DNA from: Argopecten irradians
Taxonomy: Eukaryota > Mollusca > Bivalvia > Pectinida > Pectinidae
Length of the DNA: 64,000 nucleotides
NCBI RefSeq assembly: GCF_041381155.1
Contig: NC_091141.1
Location: 22,092,828-22,156,827, forward strand
Direction: 5' to 3'
Part shown: piece after piece, positions 38,162 to 57,641 of the stretch
Numbering within the stretch: position 1 is the first letter of the stretch
Layout: each line of letters starts with the position of its first letter
Program-made: the position numbers and the translations under genes
Notes under the pieces: generated by a model
Seen by the model: the letters and a program-made list of their open reading frames with translations, nothing else
The model's database searches: none
Told to the model about the DNA's origin: nothing

Positions 38162-38320
38162 TAAGGATTAAAGTCTCTTTCTGGTGGTTCTATCGAAGGA
38201 TAAAGTTGAGTAGGGTATCGATATTTGTTTCATGGACCGCTTCGCGGTCCATTCCAAATATCGATACCCTACTCAACTTTATCCTTCGATAGAACCACCA
38301 GAAAGAGACTTTAATCCTTA
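38162..38320. repeat. Perfect hairpin, 66-bp arms
   Basis: 38162-38227 and 38255-38320 are exact inverse complements (TAAGGATTAAAGTCTCTTTC ...). The 27-nt loop holds a second hairpin, ATGGACCGC TTC GCGGTCCAT. AAATA flanks the outside on the left and overlaps the right end. Confidence 0.95.
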
Positions 38321-38369
38321 AATAAATTTGTGTTGAAATTATAATTGATGTTGACCAGGAAATGTACCA

Positions 38370-40877
38370 CTCTAAATTTTGGTTGAATAATGCATGGAAA
38401 GTGAATTATTCAAACACTCTGGATATCGAATTTTTAATCATTAATTTCTTTTGAACTCGGGACTTTTTGGGTGTGTAATTAGGAAAAAGTTGATAACTTT
38501 TTATAATATATGTACCCTAATTTTCTTTTGTTGATTTACGGACCCTGAAAGATACGGATTATGCGGCTTTAACTTTTCCACTTTGTGGAAAATCCTTCAA
38601 ATCGGATTTATCTCCCTTGATTAAAATGACAAACCATGTACCTTTGCTATGTTATAAAGGTTTTTTTTTCATTTTTTTTAAATTCAATAATGAATGCAGA
38701 TCAAATATATTAATCAAATATGTGTATTAATTTAATTTTAAACATGTTTGTTTTGCTGAAAATTTGCAAAAAAAAAAAATAATATCAATACAAAATATTC
38801 ATGATTGTAATTTGATTGTTGTTGTTTTTGTACTTGCTGTAAAATGAGAAAAACCGTGTTGTGGAGAAGAAGTTTGTTAAAATTTGAATTTTTTACAAAT
38901 GGATGAGAGTTGAGAATGTCTAACAGTCACCTGAATTCCGATATGCACAGTTATAAATAATGTTTAGCTTTTAAACAAATAAAAATATGTCTCCTATATA
39001 AACTATGGTAAAGACCCTATCCCCTGGGGAAAATTCCGAGACCCCAGGGCCATGAAATTCACAATATTGGTAGAGGGCCTTGAGACCTGCCATGTAAGCA
39101 CATAAGCCCGTGTTTCTTAGTATATGTGTACATATGTATTAGTTTCCCAAAAAGCTAAGTGGGCTATGCGGAAGGTTATAACTATTTGTTTGGAAATAAT
39201 ATGGAAAGTAAACTATGATATGATAGTATTGCTAACAATTTCAAATGGTGGAAATGAAACCACGATCCGCGGAGGATTTTCCCCATAATTGTACAAAACA
39301 CGCGTTCTTTGTAGTAAAACGTAGTAAAACAAGTCACGTGATTATACCTCATTCATGCCATTGGCCGAAATAAATATGGAATTGTATTAGTGGGTAACTA
39401 GTGATCACATGAGTATGTGTTTACTTCCAAATAGAGTGATTTCTCTGACCTGGTATTTATACATACTTTGGCCTTATTTTCTCTGTGTTATATGTATATG
39501 TTCTGAGCCCTAAAGCAGGTAATAATATATATAAATATAAATTTAGAATTCTACGAATTTAGCCGGGAGTAGCCGATCTTCGCTGATTTTAGATTAGACG
39601 GTTAGACCTATTGAATTGGTCAATTCGTATTGTATCATTTATTTACAAAACGGGAAAATGGCAGTTTTACAACTCATTTCAGTTCATTATTTATAGTAAA
39701 ACAGTGCATATGTGCAAGTCAAAATGATAAGCATGCAATATTAATAATATTTTGGAGTCTAAATATTTTCAAATAAATCAATTTCTCCGAAGAAATGGCA
39801 AGCAAACTATCACCATATTTGGAAGTAAACACAAAATCACGTGGTCACTAGTTACCCATAATACAATTGTATATTCCGGCCAATGGCATGAATGAGGTAT
39901 AAGCACGTGACTATTTTTACTTTTTACTACGAAAAATAGATGCAGATGTATCGCGAGTTGGGAGTTTAAAACCGCGTCCATGGAGGATTTTTAGCCCAAA
40001 GTTTGAATCTGACCATTAAGACTGTAACAAAAATTCGTTGTGCCTTTATATAAGTGTATCGAGGCAGAGATTTAAATAGTATTTCTCTGATCGAGGGATG
40101 TAAATATTTATGTAGGCCAAGCTAACAAGTAAAGCTGGTTTCCCAACGTGTATATTGTGTACCTGTACTGTGACCTTTATGGCTTTTAAATTACGTAACT
40201 GGTTTTTTTCGGGATTTACAAGAAAATACAACATAAAAAATCTTTTTTTTTATTTTATTTTTTTATTTTTATTTTCATTCATTCTTTTAATATAGTATAG
40301 TACGGTATGTGTAATACATGGACTTGGTACGAATGCCAATCAACAAAACACACACACAGCTTTGAAACGAATTTTCAACCCACGGTTATATATATTAATA
40401 ATTCGTTGTACACTTCTTTAGCTCGGGCTAACAGCTACGTACACGCAGGCTACAGTTTCATGGCCGGGATGTGCAGGATCACATTTTTTTTTGAAATCAA
40501 ATGAATAAAAACTTGAATTAACAAAATCAACGTCGATCTCTGCTGTATGGCTTTTGCTGCATATACACAGTGCTCTATGAAAGGGTGGCCTTTGATTTCC
40601 ACTTTCAAGACCAGATGTCGACATCTTTTAGTTTAGATGTCGACATCAATAACTGACAAGTCGGTGTCACACCCGAGCATAAACACATTAATCGCCGAGT
40701 TACCGACTGTCTACATAAATATCTTGGATTCATTATGTGGGCATGTACATGTGGTAAGTCGACATATTCTTCTGTTTATGTCGACATATTCCGATATGAT
40801 GTCGACTTAATGCCTTAACGATGTCGACATTATTAAGTCGTAAGTCGGCAAATCGATGGCAGAAATATGCCACCATA
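38370..40877 (-). repeat. Right outer arm of the 15.2-kb complex
   Basis: Inverse of parts of the left arm: 38370-38990 matches the end of the direct-repeat unit, 38990-39240 matches 27715-28010 (ACCCTATCCCCTGGGGAAAA), and 39240-40877 matches 25647-27700 lacking the 343-bp insertion. Ends CCACCATA followed by GATGTG. Confidence 0.85.
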
Positions 40878-40883
40878 GATGTG

Positions 40884-43800
40884 TTATTAACATTTGTCTT
40901 TTTTGAGTTAAGTTTAAACATCGGAAGTGCATCTCTTGCTGATCAGATCGGAAGAGGAATTATTAGTGATTCTACTCCGAGAGTTAGTCTGGACAACTGA
41001 GGGCAACTTCCTATGGATAGAAATAACCTGGAAATGTAACTATTAAACGCACTAAGAGGATCAATTAACCAATCATGTCGGCCGGCCATACCGTTGCCAA
41101 GCAGCAGTGTTCCGAATAATGGTTAGGCCTCCTTAAGATTACCAAATATTCAAAGTTACTAGAACAAGTACTGCTGTGCGTATCAATGCATAAAGTACTC
41201 AGGGAAGTACTGTTTATATTGTAAACTGTTAATGCTACAACCAATACATCATTTTGTGTAAATCACGGAATCATTATTATATTTAGACTTTAGCCTCAGT
41301 ATTTCAAGTGAAAAAAATAATATCTAAAATGAGAAACTTATAATAACGAGGTAATACTTAAGATATAAAAGACTCCATGTGAGTGTAACGCTATTGAATA
41401 ATAACAAGGAAATGTCTAGTTTTTGGTAAAGTTTATTTCTCAGCTGGAGATACACAAAAGTACATCACATAAATTCTCGTTATTCAAAACTATTTAAAAT
41501 GAAACAGGAACGATTTGATACAGCATTACAGCAACATTTCATAAAATATATAATATATATATATATATTAAATTTCGACATTGGGTGCATTGGTCGCAGT
41601 ATTTCGGACGGTTGCCGACAGACATCAGAAAGTCAACCAGAGATTTATATAAAACGTGATTCCAACATATAACTCATCATTACTCTTACTCAATACAAAC
41701 AATTTTATCCAACTGTATCAAGAATAAACAGTATAATAAATAGGCTACAATGTATACTGTTTACTCTTGATACAGTTGGATAAAATTGTTTGTATTGAAT
41801 AAGAGTAATGTTGAGTTATATGTAGGAATCACGTTTGACTTTCTGATGTCTGTCAGCAACCGTCCGAAATGCTGCGACCAATTCAATTACGCTTTGAGAT
41901 ATTTCGGTATGTATGTAAAGTATTATTATGTACATCGTTAATGGGGATATACAATGTGCTTACGATTGTTTCTGTTTATTTCAAATTGTATTGAAGAGGC
42001 GTTATACAACTTGAGATTTGGGATGTCATATAACTGTTTTGAGAGGAAATAAATTTTACAGAAAGACAAGGTTTGAATTTGGACCGGGCGAGCAAACTCG
42101 TTTACATGATCATGTATAAATATATTTTTAAGAACGTTTTTTCCCCTTTGGTTATTTGTAATTAACTACTATCGGTGTCACAGTGACCTAATTCTGTCAA
42201 ATCTCATCAATTCACCTATATGTATCTGTTCTATTAATATATAAATTATAAATATATATAAATATATAAATATTATTTATTTAGTGGTGTTTAACTGATT
42301 GCTTTTTTATTAGAATGAATACTTAGTGGTATAAATAAGGACAATGAATTGTTTAATGATCACCAAAATATTTTAGTACATCAATGATAATGTTTACAGG
42401 AGTTACATCATAAACATACCCTACATTTAACTGTTTTCGTGCGATTCCGTAGACTTGTTTGTCGACTAACTGTTGTTTGAACTACAGTTCACAGCACGCT
42501 ATTTATATACCGTTATTACTGAAGTCAAATATCACATCAAATACGCTACAACTAGCTCCGAGACCTAATTACCATAGTTATGTTATATACATTGGGGAGA
42601 TCGAACGACAATGGATACTGACTGCCGTTTTCAAAGTGACAGATGACGTCAGACATATAGATGTGCTATTAATATCCTTATCATGCTAATGTATACATAC
42701 GGAACAACACTAAAGTTTACAGAAGCGCTACCTGTCTGTACCTTTCTTAAAAGACATGTTTACCGTAACAAAAGATCAATCATTAGTTTTAAAAGAGAAA
42801 GGCCAACACGATGGCTAGGTGTTTTCATCAATGAATTTAATATATTGCTGCTAATTTCAGTGTAACGATATGTGACTAAACCATTTGATATTTAAACATT
42901 GACTTGTAACTTGATGATTTAGCTCCCCAAAACCATATGTCGGCCTATAAGAGAGCCGAAATCTAGGAATCATATATTACTGGTTTTGAATAAAGTGCCT
43001 TCAATCACCGCCATGTTCAGTGACTTCGGGTTTTGTCGGATTCCTAATCGTATCACGTGACTGACGTTCGACACGACCTGCACGTGGTGAGCCAGGTAAC
43101 TAGCGTAAGCACACATGTGTTTGTTTACGTTTTCCTTCTGGCCTATATGAGCAAATCATGCTAGTATATGTCCACAGATTGAGTATTTGAAACATCCAAT
43201 TTACACATTACCGTAAAATGTTGTGTGTATCAAATATTGTAATGTGCGAGCATTATTTTCTTTGTAGATAGAGTCTGATGAGGTCGACCACATATTTTGT
43301 TTATGAAAAATTGTTGATATTTTCTCTTGGTTTCACAACTCTCGTTTTACTTCGAGATTGTCGCGACGATGTTCGGAAGAGTTCGGAATGATTCGGCATC
43401 TTTCGAGCCTATTTTTCACGTGTACACGTTAAAAAGATTTTTTACTTTTATAATTAAAGATACTTCCAGTGCTGCAACTTTATAAAAAGTGGTAAAATTA
43501 GAAAGTTTAAACCTCAGACAGACGGAGAAAAATATGTATAACACTTAAACAGTTTTCACTATGACAAAAAGAGCGAAAGTTAAAGACCATACAACTTTAA
43601 AAGAGATACAATGTAGGTCTGAAAATTAATCAGGTACATGTAGAGGGAAATTTCTGGAACAAAGACTAGAGTAAGGAATCTTGTAGTGAAATATAAAAAT
43701 ACGATACGTGTATGTCACAATTAAAAAATAAAAAAAAAAACTGTAAAGTAACTCAACACTCGATCCATTTTCTTCCATATCCACATTATAGATTTTGTGA

Positions 43801-44060
43801 CTGTATTATTATAGTTGACTGTTGTTATAGCAATGGTATATGCAGTACTACACTCTGTTCAGACATACACCGGGAATTGAATGTATTGGCATTGTGTTCG
43901 CTTACACACCAGCACTGCTACTTACACAAATGATGCTTACATGATAACTTTCATTAATTTGCACGAACGGCTTAATTAATGAAAATTTTGTCACTTTGGA
44001 CACCTATTAATTCAATTTTATTTTAAATCAATACAAAACCAAATATCAATATTAAAGCTT
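40884..44060. other. Gene-poor stretch right of the complex
   Basis: Apart from the fold-back at 41590-41881 and AT microsatellite near 42230-42275, nothing recognised. A CpG-containing stretch at 43000-43110 (CACGTGACTGACGTTCG) has no open frame. Confidence 0.5.
41590..41881. repeat. Fold-back element, arms about 130 bp
   Basis: Starts TTGGTCGCAGTATTTCGGAC and ends with its near inverse GTCCGAAATGCTGCGACCAA. Arms also share ATACAAACAATTTTATCCAA and its inverse. The left arm carries a short extra stretch (CCAGAGATTTATATAAA). Non-coding. Confidence 0.9.
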
Positions 44061-44136
44061 GATAAGTAAGACCTTATTATACATTATAAGACTTTTTCAT
44101 ATGTACATTGTACACATGGAGGATAGGGGTATTCCA

Positions 44137-44207
44137 CCCGAGGGGTCAGAAAATGTGGTAAAACCCCATGCTTGCCGAGTGTTTTACCACATTTTTTACC
44201 CCGAGGG
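44137..44207. repeat. Short foldback with GTGGTAAAAC arms
   Basis: CCCGAGGGGTCAGAAAATGT continuing to GGTAAAAC at 44137-44164 is matched inversely by 44181-44207, one or two mismatches. No coding role apparent. Confidence 0.75.
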
Positions 44208-45629
44208 GGTCATTCATATTAAAAAATTTGATACTCCTTTATATCAACGTACTAGATGCCCAATATCATGTATACTAAAGGCCTTCTAGAACTTGACAAG
44301 ACTTAAATATTTAAGGTTATTTGGCCCATGTGAACTTGAATTAACGCCAAGGTCATTCATACATTTATTAACAAACTTGGTAGCCTTTTATAACAGCATG
44401 CTTATGGAAAGCCCAAGCTAGTTTACATTTTACTGAAATCAGACAAACCAGTCGTCACACGTTCATCATGTTGAGCATTAAACATTGGCTTCTTCCAAAA
44501 TAATAGAGCGGACATAAAGTACTCATCTCAATCATTTACTGAAACGACAAGAATACATATCTTTCCTTCAGCGGTGGCATTGTGCGTCTCAAAAAGCTGA
44601 AAATAAGGACTGATTCCAAGTGTCAGTTCCACGACTGGTAACGTACTTTTAAATCTATTGCATCTATAATGCATCCTCTCACATGAACAGAGAAAAAAAC
44701 AATCAGTTAGCAGGTTCTGACTGGAAATACTCTTCATCCTTTTTACAGTGGAAATGTTATCAAAGTGGTATCTCAGCTAACTACTATGTCTTTGCACTTT
44801 TAGACTGTCCTCTCCAATATTTCTTGCTGAGTGACTTCTCCTGTCCTGGATAGTGCATTTATAATTCATCCAAAGTTTTGTTTTCCTCTCTCTACCTTTC
44901 ACGTCTCATTTTGTAAGTATTACGTGCAGGAAAGCGTCCCCTTCTTATTCCCACTGGAAAGCACTAAACACTCTGACATACAACCCAGGACCCAGTTTTA
45001 CGAACATTTTTTTCAATTAAGGCAATCTCTTCACTGAAAATCTCTCATAGAAATAAAGGATTTTTTTGGCAAAAAAATTGCCTTCTTAAACTTCTGTAAT
45101 GCTGAAAATGTGTGCAGAAATTAAGGAATGTTCCTCAAGATACTTTCTCCTTGACTTCGGATTTGTAATGCTTTCCTGTAGTTTAAGATACGAAATTTCC
45201 TTAAGTTAAGGAATGTTCTAGAAACTGAGCCTTGATGACTCCTGCTGCGTAGCATATCTCACTTTGAACAATTCAGCCATCAGTCTTCGCCTGCTTTGAG
45301 TTACTATCTTAAATCATCATTGTCCTCCAGGTGCATGAAACCTCGTGAAATCATCCAAATGAGGTGTTGCTGAAGTTGTTTGCACTCTAGAAGACTTGAA
45401 ATATGTACACCACTTTGTCTTATCGGGTCCTCATCTACATCGTCCTTAGAATAGGTGGCATAGTAATTGAAGAACGTCCAGCTCAGCTTATGAACAGTAG
45501 GCAGGACTTTTGGATCTGCTCATTTCTACTAGTATATAAATGAAGGTTGTACGTAAAGAAAGCAGGCCACTCCATAGACAGATTGAACCAAGAATTCATT
45601 CCGACAACTTTTTATACCGGATTTCCCCT

Positions 45630-46290
45630 TAATGTTATGAGTGAAATGTTGTAACTCGTCTAAGATCAGTTGGTAAGGTATACAGACGAGAAGGTCAATG
45701 GCATCCCATTCTTGATAGCACTTTCCCTGATGAGCCGTGCGAAATCAGTGATATATTCAATACAACCCTGGAAGTCTTCCATTCTATCGATATGAATCGT
45801 GCCATTAATCTGTCAAGTATGGCAAAGACCATCTTCTCTCACATTCACAAAAAAATCGTCTTGAATCAGTTGGTATTTCTTTCGGATCAAATATCCCCCA
45901 CCATTGCAGAAGTTCCGAAAATATTCTACATTAATCGTGTACGTTAATTATACCAATGATGGTGCAAATCTATTCCATTATTGGCACCCTTCATTAAATC
46001 GCTAGTAACTATCCAATAAAGATCAGACTTCTGCTTTCCGCTTTTTGACCTGTTGATCCTTCTGTTTGTCATATGATATCATCCGTACATGTACAGGTAT
46101 CGTACCAGGAGAATCCACACATATATAGAACACCCTGTGAAGTCTTCATAATCAGTTTCAAAGATAGGCACATGTTGAAAATGCTGTTTTCAGATTCATT
46201 TCAATCCACTCATAGATTGATTTTTCCTTATGTATGCACAATATGACAATGGTCAATGTGCATGGAAGACTAGAAGAATTTTAAAGAACA
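45630..46290 (-). pseudogene. Decayed coding-like remnant, unidentified
   Basis: On the minus strand, segments with protein-like composition appear in changing frames, such as VEYFRNFCNGGGYLIRKKYQ near 45930-45870, RMEDFQGCIEYITDFARLI near 45790-45730 and FNLSMEWPAFFTYNLHLY near 45590-45540. Several breaks make it non-functional as read. I do not recognise the family; it could be a dead transposon gene or a dead host gene. Confidence 0.35.
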
Positions 46291-46950
46291 GCGGCAACAA
46301 CTATTTGCAGACGAATTGCAAAAAAACAGTATCGGATAATGTTGGAATTTTAACAATTTAACAAAATCGAATAAGTTAACAATCAACTTTAATGATATTT
46401 GTATAAAAGTATATACATCATTAGCTTAGAAGTTATCAATCCTCTTCACTGGACTTCCTTTATCAGGGTACAGTGGCCAGATGAAGGAGGAATGCCTATA
46501 GATCTAGAGAGGCCTAACTACTGCGAACAACCCGGAACAGTTTACAAAATGTTTTTTTTTTATAGAACAAATCAAATCAAAAAGATTTACTTCCCTTTGC
46601 TTCGGTCATTGTGAACACAGTTAAAATCACAATAGCTTTTATTTACCACTGGATACATAGGCTACACCACCTGATTCTTGTAAACATCCCTTGTAAAATG
46701 CAAAAGCTAACTGACCACGAACTCTTTTGTGAACAAAAGTAAAAATGATTTTTTATTGTAATATATAATATACTATATCATAAACTCATGAAATTAAAGA
46801 GATACTGTTGGGCTATTTTATCTATACATTAACCTAGATTTAATATTTCAGTAGCAAGTCTTGAAATCATGGAGAATGTAATTGAAATAATTTCCCAAAT
46901 ATCATTGTAGCTTGAGTACAACCCAGACTTATTACTACAGGCTGTCACAT

Positions 46951-47132
46951 GAAGTGGCCGAGTGGTTTGGATGTCTCGACAAATTACCACATGTCATCCA
47001 CATCTGGAATACAAGTTTGAATCCCATGTGGAGCAGTTGCCAGCTACTGACCGCTGGTCAGTGGTTTTGCTCCACCAATAAACCTTGCATGTCCTTAAAT
47101 GACCTTGGCTGTTAATAAGAAAATAAACTAAT
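46951..47132 (+). mobile_element. tRNA-derived SINE with conserved central domain
   Basis: A-box TGGCCGAGTGGT at 46955-46966 and B-box-like AGTTTGAATCC at 47014-47024. The body CAGTTGCCAGCTACTGACCG and CTCCACCAATAAACCTTGCA and the tail TTAAATGACCTTGGCTGTTAATAAG follow. The body resembles the conserved domain described for the MetaSINE superfamily (from memory). The tail matches that of the SINE at 1371-1699. Confidence 0.8.
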
Positions 47133-47488
47133 AATGCCAAACCACAATTACATGAAAATATTTTAACCATTGAAGACAAAGTGTGTTTGTAAAATATTAA
47201 TATCATGATCATTTGGTCATGATTTCCCATCAACTCCTGGTGGAACTGTCTGAAGAATTATTATTATAAGCAATGAAGCCTATGTACACAGCGATTCACA
47301 CAGATTTATTGTAGTGCAATTTTCATCTGGGTCCACAAACGTTTCTTATAAAGCTGCATACATTAATCATTATAGTATGAAAAATAAGTAGTTCTACACA
47401 CAATCAGGTTAAAACACCAGAGTAATGAACTAAATGTTTTAATATTTCCTTGGTTTTTTAAAACAGTGATCACAGAATTTCAAACACA

Positions 47489-47744
47489 TTAGGCCAAAAA
47501 AATTAAAAAATTAAAATATCTGTTTAGGGTTAGCCGACTGACCCTAATTTTTTTACCCCCGACCCTAATTTTTCCTCCACTTTTCTGTGAAATCTTTTTA
47601 TTAAAAGTCGGGATTTTGATCTCAGACTTCGGTTTCAGCCATTATTTTAGCGTGAAAGACACTAAAAAAAATCCTCCTGACCTACCGACCCTATCATTTT
47701 TGCCAATGTAACCCTAAACAGACATATTATTTTTTTTGGTCTTA
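47489..47744. mobile_element. MITE with AGGGTTA-type TIRs
   Basis: TIRs TAGGCCAAAAAAATTAAAAA...ATATCTGTTTAGGGTTA and TAACCCTAAACAGACATATT...TTTTTGGTCTTA. The interior contains GACCCTAATTTTTCC and CCTACCGACCCTATCATTTT. Non-coding, about 256 bp. Confidence 0.8.
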
Positions 47745-50203
47745 ACCACTTTTTGTAAAACATCCGTGTACACTGAACACTTTCTGAACAACTTTATAAC
47801 ACTCATCGTCTGAAACGCACGACTGATCGCTGTATTATTTGTGATAAAGCGGAGATTCTTGAGTTTCCGACAATGATAAACATTATCAAAATATACAATT
47901 TTGTGTCGTGTGTGACCACTTACATTTACAGCACCTCACAATACTAATTTCCATGGTGAAACAACAGACAATTTATTGCATAAAACATTTTCTCGGTGGC
48001 TACATATTAATGTAATAAAAAAATTGCCACTCTCTGAAATCAAACTTGCTCTTCCACATAACTTTGAATAACTATTACATAAATTTAAATAAGAACTGGT
48101 TATGTATGCTTTGTCAACATATTTCACTTTGGAATACTAAAAAAAATATCTATTGATATTCCAATGATATTGCTCTCTTTGGATCTTAATTAGTCAAATC
48201 TCATGATGAACTAATGCCTTCCAATACAAATCAGATCTTTATGAATGGAAAGTGGTGCAAATAAATTCCTTAACCCTGAAGCAACATTTAGACTCTTCTT
48301 AATCAAAGACTAGACCAGTCTTTTATGGTATTTCAGGTGTTAATGAGTTAGGGAATACAACAGTATCAACATGGGAGACACTCATTTAGAATAGAAACTT
48401 TGGTTAAATTCATAAGAAAAATCCGTCAATATTTTCAAATCAAATGAAAAAGTGTCAAATATTTCTCGTAGCACTTAATTTCTTTCTTTGTTAAAACTGT
48501 AAACAATCTTTTTTATAAATATATGTACATTATTGAACATATGATATAGTATTACCCTCCATTATTTAGACTAATACACAAATTCTTATGCACAGCAACG
48601 GTACATGATCCCTTGTTCTGCAAATGTATCTACATATTTTCAATCATATGTCTTCAGTGTTGTGACCAATATTGCATATGCTGTAAATTTTGCACTATTT
48701 GGGTTCAGCTGCATCTCATAATATTGGTTATGCTTTTCATAATGCCCTCAAAATTTGGTCATGCCATTAATCCATTAGCAGTATATTGTAAATAGTTTGT
48801 GTGCAGTAATGATACAAATCTAATATTCCCATATCTTCCCTAATTACCATTTTGATCAAAGATAATATAAACAAAATCTAAGATCAATTAAATAATATTA
48901 TATACCCTTAGATACAAAGAAAAGCATTTCAAGTGTGATATACATTATATGTTCATGGCGTTGTTGTCTGCAACTATAATGACTACAATTATCATATAGA
49001 ATTTTTTTTCCCTATTTTTAGTGATAGTGACCTTGACATTTGACCTTCAGACCTAAAAGACAATCCCAATCAAGATGCACCTTTATTTACTCATTCACTC
49101 CTCATAACGAAATGTTCCGGCCTTTCATCAGAACTTCAGAAGAGTTCAGTTGTGTCTTCAGGGGTTAGTCTATATGAAATTTTCACTTAATCACACTGAG
49201 GGAATTAACACATGAACATGTTTGTGGTTATTTTTAGTAACAATGAGCTGTGACCCCCAGGCCTGAAAAGTAATTAATAGCAAGTACTTTTGGTAAGGAC
49301 GGTGTTGGTTAATAATTTATCAGCTTATTATTAATTAACTCATTCACTCCTGAAGACATATTTAGACTCTTCTAAATCAAAGTCTAGACCATTCCATTAT
49401 GGAATTCCAGGGGTGAATGAGTTATCAGAATTTGAGTTCACCACATAAAAAACCTCTGCTGATGATGCTGACATTTCAACAATACAAGAATGACAACATG
49501 ACTGCATTGATTTGTTACAATCGTCTTGACATCATGGCATTTTCTTTCCAGGCCTTATTTTTCCATCTTAATTTACTGTCAATCCATCGAGTGTTTGTGT
49601 TTGTAATCTTACTGACATTAAGATGTGAAAACAGCTTGTCAAATAGCACTAAATGTGGTTTAAAATCAACAACTGTGAATTCATTACAAAACAAGTTACC
49701 CATTTCCTGTGACCAATTTTTGGATTTGCTTGGCCTCTGTTGCCCTTATTTGAAATCCTTAGTCTAGAACATCTAGTCCTGAGAATGTGCAAAAACAAAA
49801 TACCCAGGAATAAATAACAAAATTCCATAAAGTAACGTAGTTGATATTATTGTCCTGGGTAGCACAAAAATAACTCTGATCAATATAAATGCCAATTCCT
49901 GTCCCCCCCCCCCCCCACATCAATATAAATGCCAATTCCTGTAACAGAACAGCTGGAAGGTCACATTGTGAGATGAGATATTATTCTGTATTCGCATATT
50001 ACAGAGTTATCTGCCTTTACGGGTAGGTATTGATTGAGATGTCTTGTGTTTAGAAGTGTAACATCATTTTTTACAGAGAAAACGACGTGAATTTTGCTCA
50101 CAAAATAATGTCACAATAGATACCTAACCACAATGGAGGTAACTATGTATTATACAAAGACAGAATAAGCAATATATGGTTTCCTAGGCAACATCTGGTG
50201 AGG
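47745..50203. other. Region downstream of JMJD6, probably including its 3' UTR
   Basis: No gene recognised. A short foldback at 49337-49423 has AACTCATTCACTCCTGAA and GGGGTGAATGAGTT ends, with a related fragment at 48281-48360. At 49888-49940 a direct repeat AATATAAATGCCAATTCCTG brackets a poly-C run. TTTATT at 49082-49087 could be a minus-strand AATAAA for JMJD6. Confidence 0.45.

Positions 50204-57641
<7,438 letters not shown>

Larger units (their letters stand above)
25647..40877. mobile_element. 15.2-kb TIR-bounded repeat complex with nested palindromes
   Basis: Both outer ends read TATGGTGGCATA...CTGCCATCGATTTGCCG inward and are about 97% identical for several hundred bp. They are flanked by GATGTG at 25641-25646 and 40878-40883, a 6-bp target duplication. 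Left-to-right content: TIR and arm copy 1 (+), a 28.1-29.8 kb unit, an AT-rich middle, a second copy of that unit (31.9-33.4 kb), arm copy 2 (-), a 430-bp MITE, arm copy 3 (+), a 1.3-kb middle, a perfect hairpin, then arm copy 4 (-) and the right TIR. No open frame over 112 codons and no domain recognised, so it is non-autonomous as seen. Superfamily not resolved; a 6-bp duplication with TA/TA ends does not fit one class cleanly. Confidence 0.8.

Noticed and set aside
25647-40877. Polinton-type element, suggested by size, TIRs and 6-bp target duplication
   Set aside because: No polymerase, integrase, capsid or ATPase sequence is recognisable and the termini are TA/TA, not the AG expected of that group.
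46399-46614. Plus-strand frame with VQWPDEGGMPIDLERPNYC
   Set aside because: Looks coding-like over about 30 residues but is short, runs into low-complexity sequence, and no family or exon partner was recognised.
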